Assembly: GCF_052324685.1 (NCBI RefSeq) | Contig: NW_027506903.1 | Coordinates: 386,897 to 450,896 of the forward strand | Length of the DNA: 64,000 bases | Direction: 5' to 3' | Origin: Brachyhypopomus gauderio | Lineage: Eukaryota; Chordata; Actinopteri; Gymnotiformes; Hypopomidae | Part shown: positions 50,515 to 62,590 of the stretch, piece by piece | How the letters are laid out: each line of letters opens with the position of its first letter | How positions within the stretch are numbered: the first letter of the stretch is position 1 | Program-made: the position numbers and the translations under genes | The notes under the pieces: generated by a model | What the model saw: the letters and a program-made list of their open reading frames with translations, nothing else | Told to the model about the DNA's origin: nothing | The model's database searches: none

Positions 50515-51703
50515 ATGCGCTTTAATGAGAAAGAGCTGGTGTTCCTGAGCCGCCAGCCGTCGGAGAGGGCGGCCGAGCTCGGAATGAAAGGACCCAAAAA
50601 AGGCGACGGTAGGTTTAAGGCGTTCAGTCTACAGTTAAATGAATCACATCCCCATTCAAAACCCTTATTTGTCGTGATTATCGTTTACACATACGTCTCC
50701 CGTACATGAAAATCTAACTATGAGTATTATACGCAATGTATTTGATGCCACTTTCTTCCTAACAGTTATGAAGAGGCGACTGGTGAAGCTGATAGTGAAT
50801 TTCTTGTTTTACTTTCGTACAGACGAAGAGGAGGTGGGGGTTTGACAACTAGTAACATTAACTTTAGTACGATGGAGTCGTTAAGTTCAGGACTGTATCG
50901 ATTAATGTTGGACGCGTTTATGTGTTTTGCAGCCAGTCGGGGCGTTGCTTTTGGAGCAGTGTCGAGTTGAGAGGGAGGATGATCTAGTCTTCTCCATCGG
51001 TGAGTTGAACGATGAGTTCAGCATCCTCTCATAGTACAGTAGGATATTTCAGAACAAGTGGGTTTAGCAAGAATGTGGTGTACCACGTATCTTTGGTACG
51101 TTGGAGGGGGGGGGGGGGGGGGCACTTGAGATTCTGCACTTCCTGTTTTACTCTGTGCAAATAGTATGCAAAATTTTCATGATGGCACATAAGGCAAAAA
51201 TGGTTCTCCATGTCAGTCTTTCTAGATGAAGCTGAGAGAAAGTACCTGTTTGAATGTGACTCAAAGGAACAGTGCGTGGAATGGATTGAAGCAATCGTCA
51301 AAGCCAGGTCCATAAGATTTAATTTTACATATTTCATGCAACGTCTCATACTGTCCACATTTGAAACATACAATTTTCTTTTTCCTTTCTGGTGCCAGCT
51401 ATGAGTTCATGAGGAAGAACCTGATCTTCTATCGTTCTGAGATCCATCGACTGACTGGAAAGGTAAAGACAGCATTCCTTAGTCACCAGAGGCTACATGT
51501 TTCCTGGAAGTACACCATAATGCATAACCGTACTCTACCTTAGCTTTTCAACTTGGGTCAGCTATCTCCGCCCATGTTAAGGTCTTTGATTGTGTTTGGT
51601 GTTCTCGTCCTTGTAGGACCCACTTGAGCAGTATGGGATTTCAGATGAGACCCGTTTTCAGGCCAGTAGTGGACTCCCACCTCTCCCCCCTCCCCCAACC
51701 TAA
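50515..51703 (+). CDS. plekhj1: Pleckstrin homology domain-containing family J member 1, six coding exons
   Basis: Coding exons: 50515-50608, 50766-50833, 50933-50999, 51217-51307, 51399-51462, 51617-51703. Phases agree and give 156 residues (human 149). The start MRFNEKELVFLSRQPSERAA is the family signature. A PH domain spans roughly residues 15-125: the strand KRRLVKLIVNFLFYFR, the PVGALLLEQCRV segment, the KYLFECDS strand and the C-terminal helix CVEWIEAIVKAS with the invariant Trp. The tail EFMRKNLIFYRSEIHRLTGKDPLEQYGI is also conserved; the last residues are a proline-rich extension. Human PLEKHJ1 function is poorly defined, with phosphoinositide binding on endosomal membranes suspected. 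For exon 4 I use the acceptor before 51217, because it preserves the length of the human FSISFIEDPE segment. Intron 3 holds a run of about 16 G at 51106-51121. Several AATAAA hexamers follow, the last at 53425-53430. Confidence 0.95.
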
Positions 51704-53488
51704 CCCAATGGGTCTGGGCTGCAAAACCCTGTGCCTGTGGAGTGTGTCCAAAACATAAAACCTGCTGTCATTTTTGGTCCTATTCAGACTTTTTTTTTTC
51801 AAATGCAATTGTCACTTTTTTTGTTAATTGTCTGAAAGGACAAAAGGCTATATCACTGTATACTACTGTTTTAATGATTGTGCAGTTATATATTTTGCAG
51901 GTGGTTTTATTATACAGAATGGCACTGTTATGAAAATCAGCTGAGAATGAGCCAGTAGCAATGCCTTTTAAAGCATCTGATATAAAATAGTATTTCTTTA
52001 CCTTATGTTTTAGGCTGTCGCGCTGATGGCCATTGTAATTTCTGTCAGCCATTACATCTTTTCTTGAGAAATAATAGGTTAGATCGGTTTTATAAATGTA
52101 CAGCAAAGGCAAACTGGGCGTCTTGTGATTTGTGTTTTGTTTAGGGTTTTACTTTTAAGACACTGATACGCTTTTAGACACCAATTCTCATGATTCATGC
52201 TGGGGTTTTCACGACACTGTAAATACCGCCGCCTTATCTGCATTTAGCTTGGTAGATTAGATATTATTTTAACCAGATTAGTGTTAAACCTTTTGGCCTG
52301 TGCACACGTGTGCTAGTCTAAACCAAACCATGTCCTGTTTTTGCTCATTTTTTTCTTTATCTTTTAAGGTTCATCAGTCAGTGCAGAATTTTACGTCTAG
52401 GTGTGTTTTAAAGTGTAGGTTGTTAATTTAGGATAACCTTACTTCATGGCCAACATTTTAGTGTCCATTCATGTTACCCATGATGTAAATAGCCACAATA
52501 ATCATCACCACAATCTTGTGAAAATGGTGAGCGTTAAAGAGGCACTAAAGCTGCTGCAGGCATGTCTCTGTGCTTCAGCAGCCCAGCCTGTGGCCTTGAG
52601 CTTAGACCTCTGCAATGAGTAGCCTTCTTCAAGGTGACCTTGTGTAAGGGCAATATGCAAATACCCACAGAGACGTTAAAAGGACAACAGGGTTGTTTGT
52701 CACATTTCACCAGGCAGGTGCAGCCAAGCACTTTTAGAAGAGAGAAAGGGTTAAATAAAGTTGATAAAAATATAATACATAGTTCATAAATAAAGTAAAA
52801 TTAATAAACCTGTTCATATAGGCTACTTTACATAGACTTTGTTACTGTAAAAGGCATTTTATATCTAAGAGTGGAACTAATCAGAGCTGCTCTTTAGTAA
52901 GGGTACAGGGACTTGCTGTGTTTGTCCTTTTGCAGATATTTTTGAAGGGTTCTGTAATGTGCGTTTATTAGCAAAATGACACAAAACCTGACTAATGAAT
53001 GAATGATTTCACTATGAGGGCGGGCCTATAGCAGCCTGTCCCTTTCACAGCCACTGCATTATTAGTCACTGTCTACATAATGGTACTGTAGCCAGCACTG
53101 CAAGTCAAACAAAAAGGTATATCTGGTTAACAACTAGCCTGCAGCATACAAAGCACAGATGAAGACAGATGCTGAACTGTATTTTGGAATCGAAGCAATA
53201 ATTGAACTGTCCTGTGTGATTTGGGAGAGGGGTGTGTGCAGGGGTACCTGCTTTGTACACTGTACGCCGATGTATTTCAGTATAGCTGCATTAGAACTTG
53301 CTGTGTCAAACCTTTAACTTTCAGACCTTGATTTCAATTGTGTTTTGCTTCTGTAAACCATACAGTTGAATTGTATTTGTGTGGATCATTTTACAATCTA
53401 AAATAAGCTGTTTTATATTTTTAAAATAAAGCCATTTACACTTTTTAGATTCTACAGATGGTTCATTGGCTGAGACACTTGTTGCTTC
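51704..53488 (+). other. plekhj1 3' UTR or flank, no other gene
   Basis: AT-rich unique sequence without coding signatures. AATAAA hexamers occur near 52753 and at 53425-53430. The second is close to the left end of the palindromic element, so a long plekhj1 transcript could end just before it. Confidence 0.35.
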
Positions 53489-53492
53489 TTAA

Positions 53493-56400
53493 GCCTGGTT
53501 TTATACTCGACGCGCCGGTCCGCGCGGCGAAAATGACGTAATCGCTGTGGCTCCGCCCGTGCGCGAGGGCCTCGCGCGCTGTCGCGACGCGAGGTCGTGC
53601 ACCTCTCGAATTTTGTAACTTCGCGCGCGACCAGGCTTCAGCGATTACGTCATTTTCGCCGCGCGGACCCTCGCGCCGCGTCAAGTATAAACCAGGCTTA
53701 AACCAGGCTTTACAGTGAAAGAGCACTGGGATTTGCTCTGGGTTTTCAGTGCAGAACGTTCAGGCTGATAAAACTATACCAGGACTTAAGCCTGGTTTAT
53801 ACTTTCGCGAGTGACTGTAGCGCGCGGCTCCGCCCACCTCGCGCGACCCTGCGCGAGCGGTAGGCCCCGTTTATACTTTCGCGAACGTCGCGAGCGTCGC
53901 TGCAGTGTTCTCCGAAACGATAGGTGGCGATAGGTGGCAGCGGAGAATAAAAAACCTCTGCAAAACCGGGGAAAGAACATTTTACCTGACCAGAGACCGT
54001 ATATATACACCAGGCATCAAACATAAATAGGCCCTATGGCTTTTGCAATGTTGTCCGAAACTATATGTGGTAATATAAAGAAACACCCCTCAAAAAAAGG
54101 GAATGTACATTTACCTGACGCATTTTAATGTTGCTTTGTGTTTCAGGTTTGAAAAGTGCTGGAATTTAGGCTAAAGTACATTAAAATGTTGAAATTACGT
54201 TAACAAATACGAGCCTCTCGTAATTCCAGGACGAAACATGAGAGAACGTGAAGACGTTAAGATTGGGCGTTTTGAAAATAAACCCATCAAATAATGTGAT
54301 AAAAAAGCGAATAATTTCGATTCATTTCGAGTATATGTATAAATATTTAACTTAATTAAGTTTAACGTGCTGGGAAATATTGAAATGGACCTTTAAAGTG
54401 ACGTACAAGTGCTTTAATTCCACCTTGTATAGGTGTATGAACCCTGCAAACATGACTTTGTCGATCGCGCTGAAGCGCGGCGCGCGCGCGAAGTTGCAAA
54501 ATTCGAGAGGTGCACGACCTCGCGCAGCGACAGCACGCGAGGCACTCGCGCACGGGCGGAGCCTCAGCGATTACGTCATTTTCGCCGCGCGGACCCTCGC
54601 GCCGCTCGCGGCGCGTCAATATTTAACTTAATTATGTTTATCATGCTGGAAAATATTGAAATGGACCTTGAAAGTGCCGTACAAGTGCTTTAATTCCACC
54701 TTGTATAGGTGTATGAACCCTGCAAACATGACTTTGTCGATCGCGCTGAAGCGCGGCGCGCGCGCGAAGTTGCAAAATTCGAGAGGTGCACGACCTCGCG
54801 CACGGGCGGAGCCTCAGCGATTACGTCATTTTCGCCGCGCGGACCCTCGCGCCGCTCGCGGCGCGTCAATATTTAACTTAATTATGTTTATCATGCTGGA
54901 AAATATTGAAATGGACATTGAAAGTGCCGTACAAGTGCTTTAATTCCACCTTGTATAGGTGTATGAACCCTGCAAACATGACTTTGTCGATCGCGCTGAA
55001 GCGCGGCGCGCGCGCGAAGTTGCAAAATTCGAGAGGTGCACGACCTCGCGCACGGGCGGAGCCTCAGCGATTACGTCATTTTCGCCGCGCGGACCCTCGC
55101 GCCGCTCGCGGCGTGTCAAGTACTTTCGCGAGCGACCGTAGCGCGCGACTTCGCCCACCTCGCGCGACCCTGCGCGAGCGGTGTAGGCGTTTATACTTTC
55201 GCGAACGTCGCGAGCGGCGCTGCAGTGTTCTCCGAAACGATAGGTGGCGATAGGCGGCAGTGAAGAATAAAAAACCTCTGCAAAACCGGTGAAAGAACAT
55301 TTTTACCTGACCAGAGACCGTATCAGGCATCAAACGTAAATATGGCTTTGCAGTGTTGTCCGAAACGATACGTTAACAAATACGAGCCTCTTGTAATTCC
55401 AGGACGAAACACGAGAGAATGTGAAGACGTTAAGATTGGGCGTTTTGAAAATAAACAACCATAAACTAATGTGATAAAAAAGCGAATTATTTCGATTCAT
55501 TTCGAGTATATGTATAAATATTTAACTTAATTAAGTTTAACGTGCTGGGAAATATTGAAATGGACCTTTAAAGTGACGTACAAGTGCTTTAATTCCACCT
55601 TGTATAGGTGTATGAACCCGGCAAACATGACTTTGTCCATCGCGCTGAAGCGCGGCGCGCGTGCGAAGTTTTCCAGCATGATAAACATAATTAAGTTAAA
55701 TATTGACGCGCCGCGAGCGGCGCGAGGGTCCGCGCGGCGAAAATGACGTAATCGCTGAGGCTCCGCCTGTGCGCGAGTGCCTCGCTGCGCGAGGTCGTGC
55801 ACCTCTCGAATTTTGCAACTTCGCGCGCGCGCCGCGCTTCAGCGCGATCGACAAAGTCATGTTTGCAGGGTTCATACACCTATACAAGGTGGAATTAAAG
55901 CACTTGTACGTCACTTTAAAGGTCCATTTCAATATTTCCCAGCACGTTAAACTTAATTAAGTTAAATATTTATACATATACTCGAAATGAATCGAAATTA
56001 TTCGCTTTTTTATCACATTATTTGATGGGTTTATTTTCAAAACGCCCAATCTTAACGTCTTCACGTTCTCTCATGTTTCGTCCTGGAATTACGAGAGGCT
56101 CGTATTTGTTAACGTAATTTCAACATTTTAATGTACTTTAGCCTAAATTCCAGCACTTTTCAAACCTGAAACACAAAGCAACATTAAAATGCGTCAGGTA
56201 AATGTACATTCCCTTTTTTTGAGGGGTGTTTCTTTATATTACCACATATAGTTTCGGACAACATTGCAAAAGCCATAGGGCCTATTTATGTTTGATGCCT
56301 GGTGTATATATACGGTCTCTGGTCAGGTAAAATGTTCTTTCCCCGGTTTTGCAGAGGTTTTTTATTCTCCGCTGCCACCTATCGCCACCTATCGTTTCGG

Positions 56401-56832
56401 AGAACACTGCAGCGACGCTCGCGACGTTCGCGAAAGTATAAACGGGGCCTACCGCTCGCGCAGGGTCGCGCGAGGTGGGCGGAGCCGCGCGCTACAGTCA
56501 CTCGCGAAAGTATAAACCAGGCTTAAGTCCTGGTATAGTTTTATCAGCCTGAACGTTCTGCACTGAAAACCCAGAGCAAATCCCAGTGCTCTTTCACTGT
56601 AAAGCCTGGTTTAAGCCTGGTTTATACTTGACGCGGCGCGAGGGTCCGCGCGGCGAAAATGACGTAATCGCTGAAGCCTGGTCGCGCGCGAAGTTACAAA
56701 ATTCGAGAGGTGCACGACCTCGCGCCGCGACAGCGCGCGAGGCCCTCGCGCACGGGCGGAGCCACAGCGATTACGTCATTTTCGCCGCGCGGACCCTCGC
56801 GCCGCTCGCGGCGCGTCGAGTATAAACCAGGC
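53493..56832. mobile_element. Fold-back (giant palindromic) TTAA-flanked DNA transposon-like element
   Basis: TTAA borders the element at 53489-53492 and 56833-56836. The ends are inverted copies of GCCTGGTTTATACTCGACGCG (left copy has one extra T). The left arm (about 53493-54660) and right arm (about 56832-55665) are reverse complements; a stretch of several hundred bases (53,930-54,480 against 56,390-55,850) looks essentially identical. The arms hold nested palindromes, each again bordered by TTAA (53703 and 53790 regions and their mirror images). The centre carries direct copies of a 250-bp unit starting near 54380, 54656, 54906 and 55555, plus a second partial copy of the arm at 55,120-55,550. 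GC-rich blocks (GCGCG-rich, with TGACGTAA) alternate with AT-rich blocks. No transposase frame is present, so it is non-autonomous. TTAA borders suit piggyBac or Kolobok; PIF/Harbinger (TWA target) is not excluded. Short open frames inside are repeat artefacts. Confidence 0.8.
54380..55130. repeat. Direct 250-bp repeats inside the palindromic element
   Basis: Three tandem units begin at GAAATGGAC near 54379, 54655 and 54905. Each runs through an AT-rich head, the GCGCGCGCGAAGTTGC block and the TTACGTCATTTTCGCC block. The first unit has an extra 26 bases (around 54,525-54,550). The third is cut where arm sequence resumes near 55,120. A fourth partial unit at 55,555-55,669 abuts its own inverted copy. 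Confidence 0.75.
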
Positions 56833-56836
56833 TTAA

Positions 56837-58595
56837 ACCAGGCTTTATAGTACGCTTCTGTAGGCTTGACTCATGATGTGTTCCTTTTCTATTTCATGTC
56901 AAGTCTTTTCACAGTGTTTGCTCTTCCTACACAGACAGGGGCCTTTCACACCCTGAGTTACGTCTGGCCTTGTTTGAACATGTCGTTGGTTCCTGTTTGA
57001 GTTGCTGACAGAATCTGAAGTAAGCCCGTGGAGATTGGTCTGATGGTTTATACACTTACCACATTGTCTCAATCGAGTGCTTTTCTTTTTCACCTTCTAA
57101 ATGACGCTGAAGCTTTGAAGCTACACACAAAATAAGGAAAATGGCAGTAAATTAATAGGATGTGAGAAACAGGAGGTGCAGTGGAGTTAGCAAACATCAT
57201 GACAAAGACCACCAGGACCACACCGTCTACTGGAACGAGATCCAAACAGATGTTGGAAATGTGGCTGTCTGCGAGGACGACCCGGTAACAAACACCCAGA
57301 TGAATTATTGATGCAGAGGTGTTTGTTAGGCTTCATGTTGAGTGCAGGACACCCAAGTGCAGAGATCCGTGGCGTCTCGCAGCATCCTGTGTCCTGCGAG
57401 CCCTTAGTCCCGCACTTCCATTTGCGGTTTGATGTGTCTGCTTACTCGAACCCCACCCCCCACCCCACCCCCCCACCTCAGCTTGCTGATGTTGACATCA
57501 GAGGCCACAAACACTGTTGTGTGCAAGATCAATGTGTGAAGGCATCCTTTGATGTTTCTAGATGAAACCTTTGCTAAACAAAAACAAAATCAGAAACTTT
57601 CCTACTGCAGTGTTTGTCCTAATAAAGATACAATTGGGCACAATATACTCAAAGCGATGGTTTCCTATTAGGTCTGAAGCACATCACAAGGTTGGCCCAT
57701 TAAAAGAGCTGAGCTGATAACCTTAGCAACACATTAACTACTGGCTAAAGGCACAGCCCAAAATAGACTGAGCTATAGCAGAGCTCTGACTGGTTCTATT
57801 CTCGACAATATTAGTTCAGTATTTCTGGATCTAGATCAGGCTGCTAAAATTGTGTCCATTTGAGTTGCTTTGTAAACAATTTTAAGGTAATCGTGGAGTT
57901 CTAAAGTTCTCTGGAGCTTAATGTATCTGTGTTTTATTTAATTTACTGACATTTCTTTGTCATATGTCTTGGTTTAATGTGAGTAATTAATGTCGAACGA
58001 AAAGGAAACCGGAGGAACTCAATATGCAATTATTTAAACATGGTCTACTGAAGCTATACTGAATGTGAATTAGTTCAGAGCTTAGCTTTCAGTACTGAAG
58101 AAGGAACTAAGGCCTTTCTGTTCTGGAAAGTAAACACTGACATTGCCACACTTAACAAAATACCAAATACCTGGGTGCATGAGTAGGCATAATTCCACGA
58201 AATTAATAATAATGGCTTCACATTCAACGTGTTCCTTTTATTGTTGTGGGCATAAAGTGTTTCTGCATAATCTTATATTAATGAACAAAGCAACATCACA
58301 GTTGTAATGAAGCTACTCATTTATTCTCCAATTTATCCAAATTTGAAAGTTGAATATGACTTGAAAAATGTCTCTGAGGTCACAATAACATCTAAAAAAA
58401 GAGTCACAATTTTTACCACCGCACTTTTTAAAGTTACTCTTACAGCCTGGCGGAGTCAGAAAGTCACAGAGCAGATGAGTGACTAAGATGTCTAAGAGTA
58501 AGCACGCTAAGTGATTTTTATTATTATTTGAGCATTTTTCTCCTTCAGATGTTGCGTAAAATGCATATTCGTCAAACAATCACACGGTAAACCGA
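56837..58595. other. Intergenic, no gene seen
   Basis: Moderately AT-rich unique sequence with short C-rich tract near 57,465. Open frames are short and without family motifs. No tRNA or recognised repeat was noticed. Confidence 0.5.
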
Positions 58596-58599
58596 GACT

Positions 58600-58818
58600 T
58601 GTGGACCGTGTCACGGCCCCTCCGACTCAACAGTTCGAAGGACGCGACCTCGTAGTTATGGCAACGGAGAAGCCGCAGGAGGGGCGGGACCACAGCCGGC
58701 TGGCGCTGCACGAGCGCTGCGCACGCGCTGCAGGGTTTCCGTGTACATGCCCGTTAACCGGAACCGCTCTGGGTGAGTAGACCGTAGGCAACACGGATGT
58801 TGTTGAATGCATATTTGA
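58600..58818 (-). pseudogene. Decayed partial copy of tpgs1 exon 2
   Basis: On the minus strand this stretch matches the first third of the intact tpgs1 exon 2 (60053 downward). The head reads AFNNIRVAYGLLTQSGSG followed by an in-frame stop, against AFNNNISVAYDLLTQNGSG in the intact gene. After a frameshift it resumes with RLLRCHNYEVASFELL, against RRLRCHDYEAVPFELF. The splice acceptor before AAFNNN is lost: the cAG is changed to AA-containing sequence. DNA similarity is strong in blocks, for example around 58,640-58,690 and 58,760-58,800. It lies about 700 bases beyond the end of the real gene on the same strand, so it is a tandem partial duplicate, not a processed copy. I see no exon 1 counterpart. 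Confidence 0.85.
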
Positions 58819-59506
58819 AACAAACAAAAAATATTACCCTTCGAGACAGATAAATCGGAAGGGAAAAAGGGCGGGAGAACTACGACTCCTGAGATTTTTT
58901 CACTTCGTCCGTAGAACATTGCTCTTCATAAAACATATTAAATAACATGGTAACATTAACAACACATGTCGCATCTGATGGTGTGGAGAAAACACCGCCA
59001 CGGTTATTGACGCCCTCTGCTGGGGAAATGAAGCAAAAACAGCAACTGCTAGAAACGGCTTTATCTGTACAATGCAGATATGAGCTCGGTTGACATTTTC
59101 CACTGCTCCAGAAAACAACACACCACACAGAGCCAGTCTGTCATATAACACAACTAGAACAGATCGCGCAATATGTTACATATCTTTAATCCTTACAGAG
59201 AACGGTGAAAATACTGCAGGTGGCACTGTTTACATGCAGAAGCATTTGTATGGCATTGCAAGAACAAACCAGCTGATTCGGATTTAAATATAGGATATAG
59301 TGACTAATAGAGTGGAATAAAGTGGCATATCTACACAATCACTGTTATGATTCTGAACTGTGATAAGGAAATGCCTCGTGCTTTAATCTTATCTCCATAA
59401 ATAAATAATTCACTCCATATGAAGCAGGCAGGCACGTGGATCACGGGCTGACCGACCGAACATCTCTTTCCCTCAGTCCTAGCAAAAGCTGCCCCTCAGT
59501 TCCGGT

Positions 59507-60806
59507 TCAGCTCACCACTCGGACCCGGGCTACGAAGAGGGCGGCGGCCTCATCCTCAAACTCCCGCGCGTCCATCGTGGGCCCCGCCTGCTGCCCCGCC
59601 ACGGCCCCCGCCCCGGCCATCGCGCGCGCCAGCTCGCCGGGCGAGATCATGGCACTGGCCTCCAGGTACCGGGCGGCGTCGGGCCCGTGCGAGGCCTCCA
59701 GCGCCCCCCGGAGGGCGGCCAGCACCGCGCGGCACAGCGCCCTGTCCGCGCTCTGCTCCGGGCTGCTCGCCACGGCCGCGTACAGGCACCGGGACTTGCG
59801 CACATAGTCGGCGAACACGGCGCACGTCAGCGCCCCCTGGCGGAAGAGCTCGAAGGGCACGGCCTCGTAGTCGTGGCAGCGGAGGCGCCGCAGGAGGGGC
59901 GCGGCGGCGGACATGGACAGGCCGCTGTCACTGCACAGGCACCGCAGGGTCTCCGTGTACAGGTGACCCGGAACGCCGCCCAACACCTGTCGACCAGAAC
60001 CGTTCTGGGTGAGAAGGTCGTAGGCCACGCTGATGTTGTTGTTGAATGCAGCCCTGAAGCAAAAGCAATAGCGAAGATGTAAGTTAAAACGTACTAATAC
60101 AGTTAGTTGATGTAGTGTCCTGCAGAATTTTTGCACCAGCCTTAATCTAACGCACACCTCAACCAAGTGTTCAATCAAATGCTGCGCAATTAAGATTAAA
60201 TTCAGCGAGATGTTGATATGAGTGTGATATATGTGCACTATCGTTTAATGCTTTTAGGCATGCCGGGGTTGCACCGAAATCTGTGACCTGCAGAGAGCAT
60301 CGTTGCACATTTTCTGCACGTGTGTCATATATTCTGACAACTGCTCTCATTTTTTATAATAATTTATTGTAATTTAGACGCAAGTTAATGTAAGCCTATT
60401 ATAAAAGATTAGGTCTAAACGACATGCACCTCATGCATGCAGACGTGCATAACTGCATAACTAAAGGGGCCTGCCCTGCGTGCTCGGACACGTGTGTGCA
60501 GCACCGTTGTGAATGGTGGGCCAGGTTCAGGTGCCACAGCGCCCTGCTCAGCCGCTGCTCGTGCGTCGTATCGGGCTGCCGCCCGTCGCCTCGCTCCGCG
60601 GTGCCGTTCTCCGTCTCCAAGGCTAGGTTACCGAAGTGCTCGGCGAGGAAACCTATCGGGTCCTCCGACCGAGCCTCCACCAGTTTCAGCAACGCATTTC
60701 GCAGCAATGCGCTGACACCGGCCTGCGCGAGGAACTCGTGATCGCTCTCGGCTTTACCGAGTTTTGCGTCGGACGCGCCCACCCCGGACCTCCTCTTTTC
60801 CGCCAT
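59507..60806 (-). CDS. tpgs1: Tubulin polyglutamylase complex subunit 1, two exons
   Basis: Exon 1 is 60806-60505 and exon 2 is 60053-59507; the Arg codon CG|G is split at the junction, giving 282 residues (human 290). The product is the scaffold subunit (PGs1) of the TTLL1 tubulin polyglutamylase complex, which adds glutamate chains to tubulin tails in cilia, centrioles, sperm flagella and neurons. Diagnostic segments are FLAQAGVSALLRNALLKLVE, the ALWHLNLAHHSQR|AAFNNN junction seen also in human, LLRRLRCHDYEAVPFELF, and the C-terminal EFEDEAAALFVARVRVVS. The start ATG is followed by AEKRRSGVG, close to human MAAVEKRRQA. Exon 2 is very GC-rich (about 59,510-59,980), unlike flanking AT-rich DNA. 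Exon 1 and its upstream sequence to about 60,960 form a CpG-rich promoter. A broken duplicate of exon 2 lies downstream. Confidence 0.96.
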
Positions 60807-60970
60807 TGTGTGCCTGAATTATCTGCGCGCACGCAAATACTTTTTCTAAATATTATGTCCAGGCATGCATGTTAGCTACAAATGAACAATATAATTGCGA
60901 ATTCGTTTAGCTAACCTTTATTGTAGCACACAATCAGCTAGCTAGTCAGGCACGCAACTGCGGGAGGGGA
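60807..60970 (-). promoter_or_regulatory. tpgs1 5' UTR and promoter region
   Basis: Sequence just upstream of the tpgs1 ATG. CpG-rich sequence runs from exon 1 into this stretch, and a GGGAGGGG tract lies at about 60,962. No TATA box was recognised. The promoter assignment is positional. Confidence 0.35.
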
Positions 60971-62590
60971 GTGAGGTTGCTATGGACGCTGCTGACATGC
61001 GCAGTTGAACTCGTCAAATACTAGTAGGCCAAAAGTATTCAAAATCAAAGACAGTAGTCGTCCATGTTTGTTAGTATGTGTTTTTAAGTTTTTGTAATTA
61101 AATGTTACAGCACTGTACCATATTTTCAAAAACAACAATCATTACAATCGATACACTGACACATCCATGGTAAAAACTATTTATTTTATGGCCTATAATA
61201 ATTATCACCAATTATACCTAAATTGTGGCTTTTCATAAAATGCCCTAGAATACAAAAAATAAATTGCATTAAATCATCTTTTAATTAAAAAAATCCATAA
61301 CAATAACATTTCCTGAATAAAGGAAGAAAGATTTCGCTTTAATTAGAAAAACCTTGCGTGACAATTAGGATTTATTACTCTCAGCACATGGGAACTGATC
61401 GCCTCTGATATCGGCAATTTAATCTCAGTAAAGGTACTTTCTCATCTTCTTGGTGTAATCTGTTCAAAAATCAATCTAAAACTCTAGAAACCAGTCACTC
61501 AGATTACACAACTGACCCATTTTGATGACTGATTATGATTTTTTTATGAACTTTGCTGCATAGTGCATTTTTTTCTTTCTCTGACCATTATAATTTCAAT
61601 ATATTAATTGAGGGTTACCTTATTGTGTCTGACACAGTCCATAAAGAAAACAATGAGCTCACAACAATAAACTAAATAACTACAGCAATCTCAGAAACTC
61701 AAGCAGATTTAAATACATAATTGTATGGTTGTGTATTAACACATTATTCCACCTTCATGTTTACGTAACAATGAAGCATAACATTTAGATTCAATAACGT
61801 CCTGGAAAATAATGATCTCACAATATTGACGACATCTACTCTATCTCTGTGCAAATAAAATTAACATATCAGGATTGTATCAGTTATATGAGCAAACTCA
61901 CACTACCAACAGAAGAAATGATCATAAACTCATACAAACCTAGCTAGCATTTACAGTAAAGAGAAACCCGTGCGTATACACATCAGTGTGCACAGCTACA
62001 TGATTTTGGGGTCAAATACAAAATGCATATCCCGCTTTAACATCAAAAATGATGTAACTTCAAAGACCACAATGTATGAGAACTGGGTGGTCATACCATA
62101 CCATAGTCTATGGATCATACCCAGATCTATTGTGCAAATACGTCATATTTAGTTAAGTTAATTAGCTGTTAAAGAAATTGGATCACCATGTGGACCGATG
62201 GCACTTCCATTGTCAACATGTGCCTGCTGACATCTATGTTTACGAATTTTGAAAAACACAGCCAGCATATTCATCCATCGATCCACAGAGGTTCAAAGTT
62301 CAGTGTCAATGACTATACATTCATAGACCTAAGACAATTTTAATTACATATCATAGCTCTACTTATAAAGAAATCTAATTGTCTTATAACTATAAAATAC
62401 CACCTTACAAAAGTAATAAACTATGTACACATCAACCACCAAGGGCCAAAGAATGATATGCATAGATAACCAGTTGAATTACTAATGTTACCTCCAGTGG
62501 GAATACTGTGGAAAATTTAAGGAATCTCAGCCCAGGTTTTGCAGTTGTGTGTCTGAGGCTGAAAAGACAACGAATCAGCATCGCACCTCA
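60971..62590. other. Intergenic AT-rich spacer between isyna1 and tpgs1, no gene seen
   Basis: Long AT-rich stretch with only short stop-rich frames. It should hold the isyna1 3' UTR (minus strand) adjoining 62590. Nothing else could be supported. Confidence 0.5.

Noticed and set aside
53463-56825. Many 60-115-codon frames in the palindromic element
   Set aside because: They recur in each repeat unit and in mirror image; they reflect GC-rich non-coding repeat sequence.
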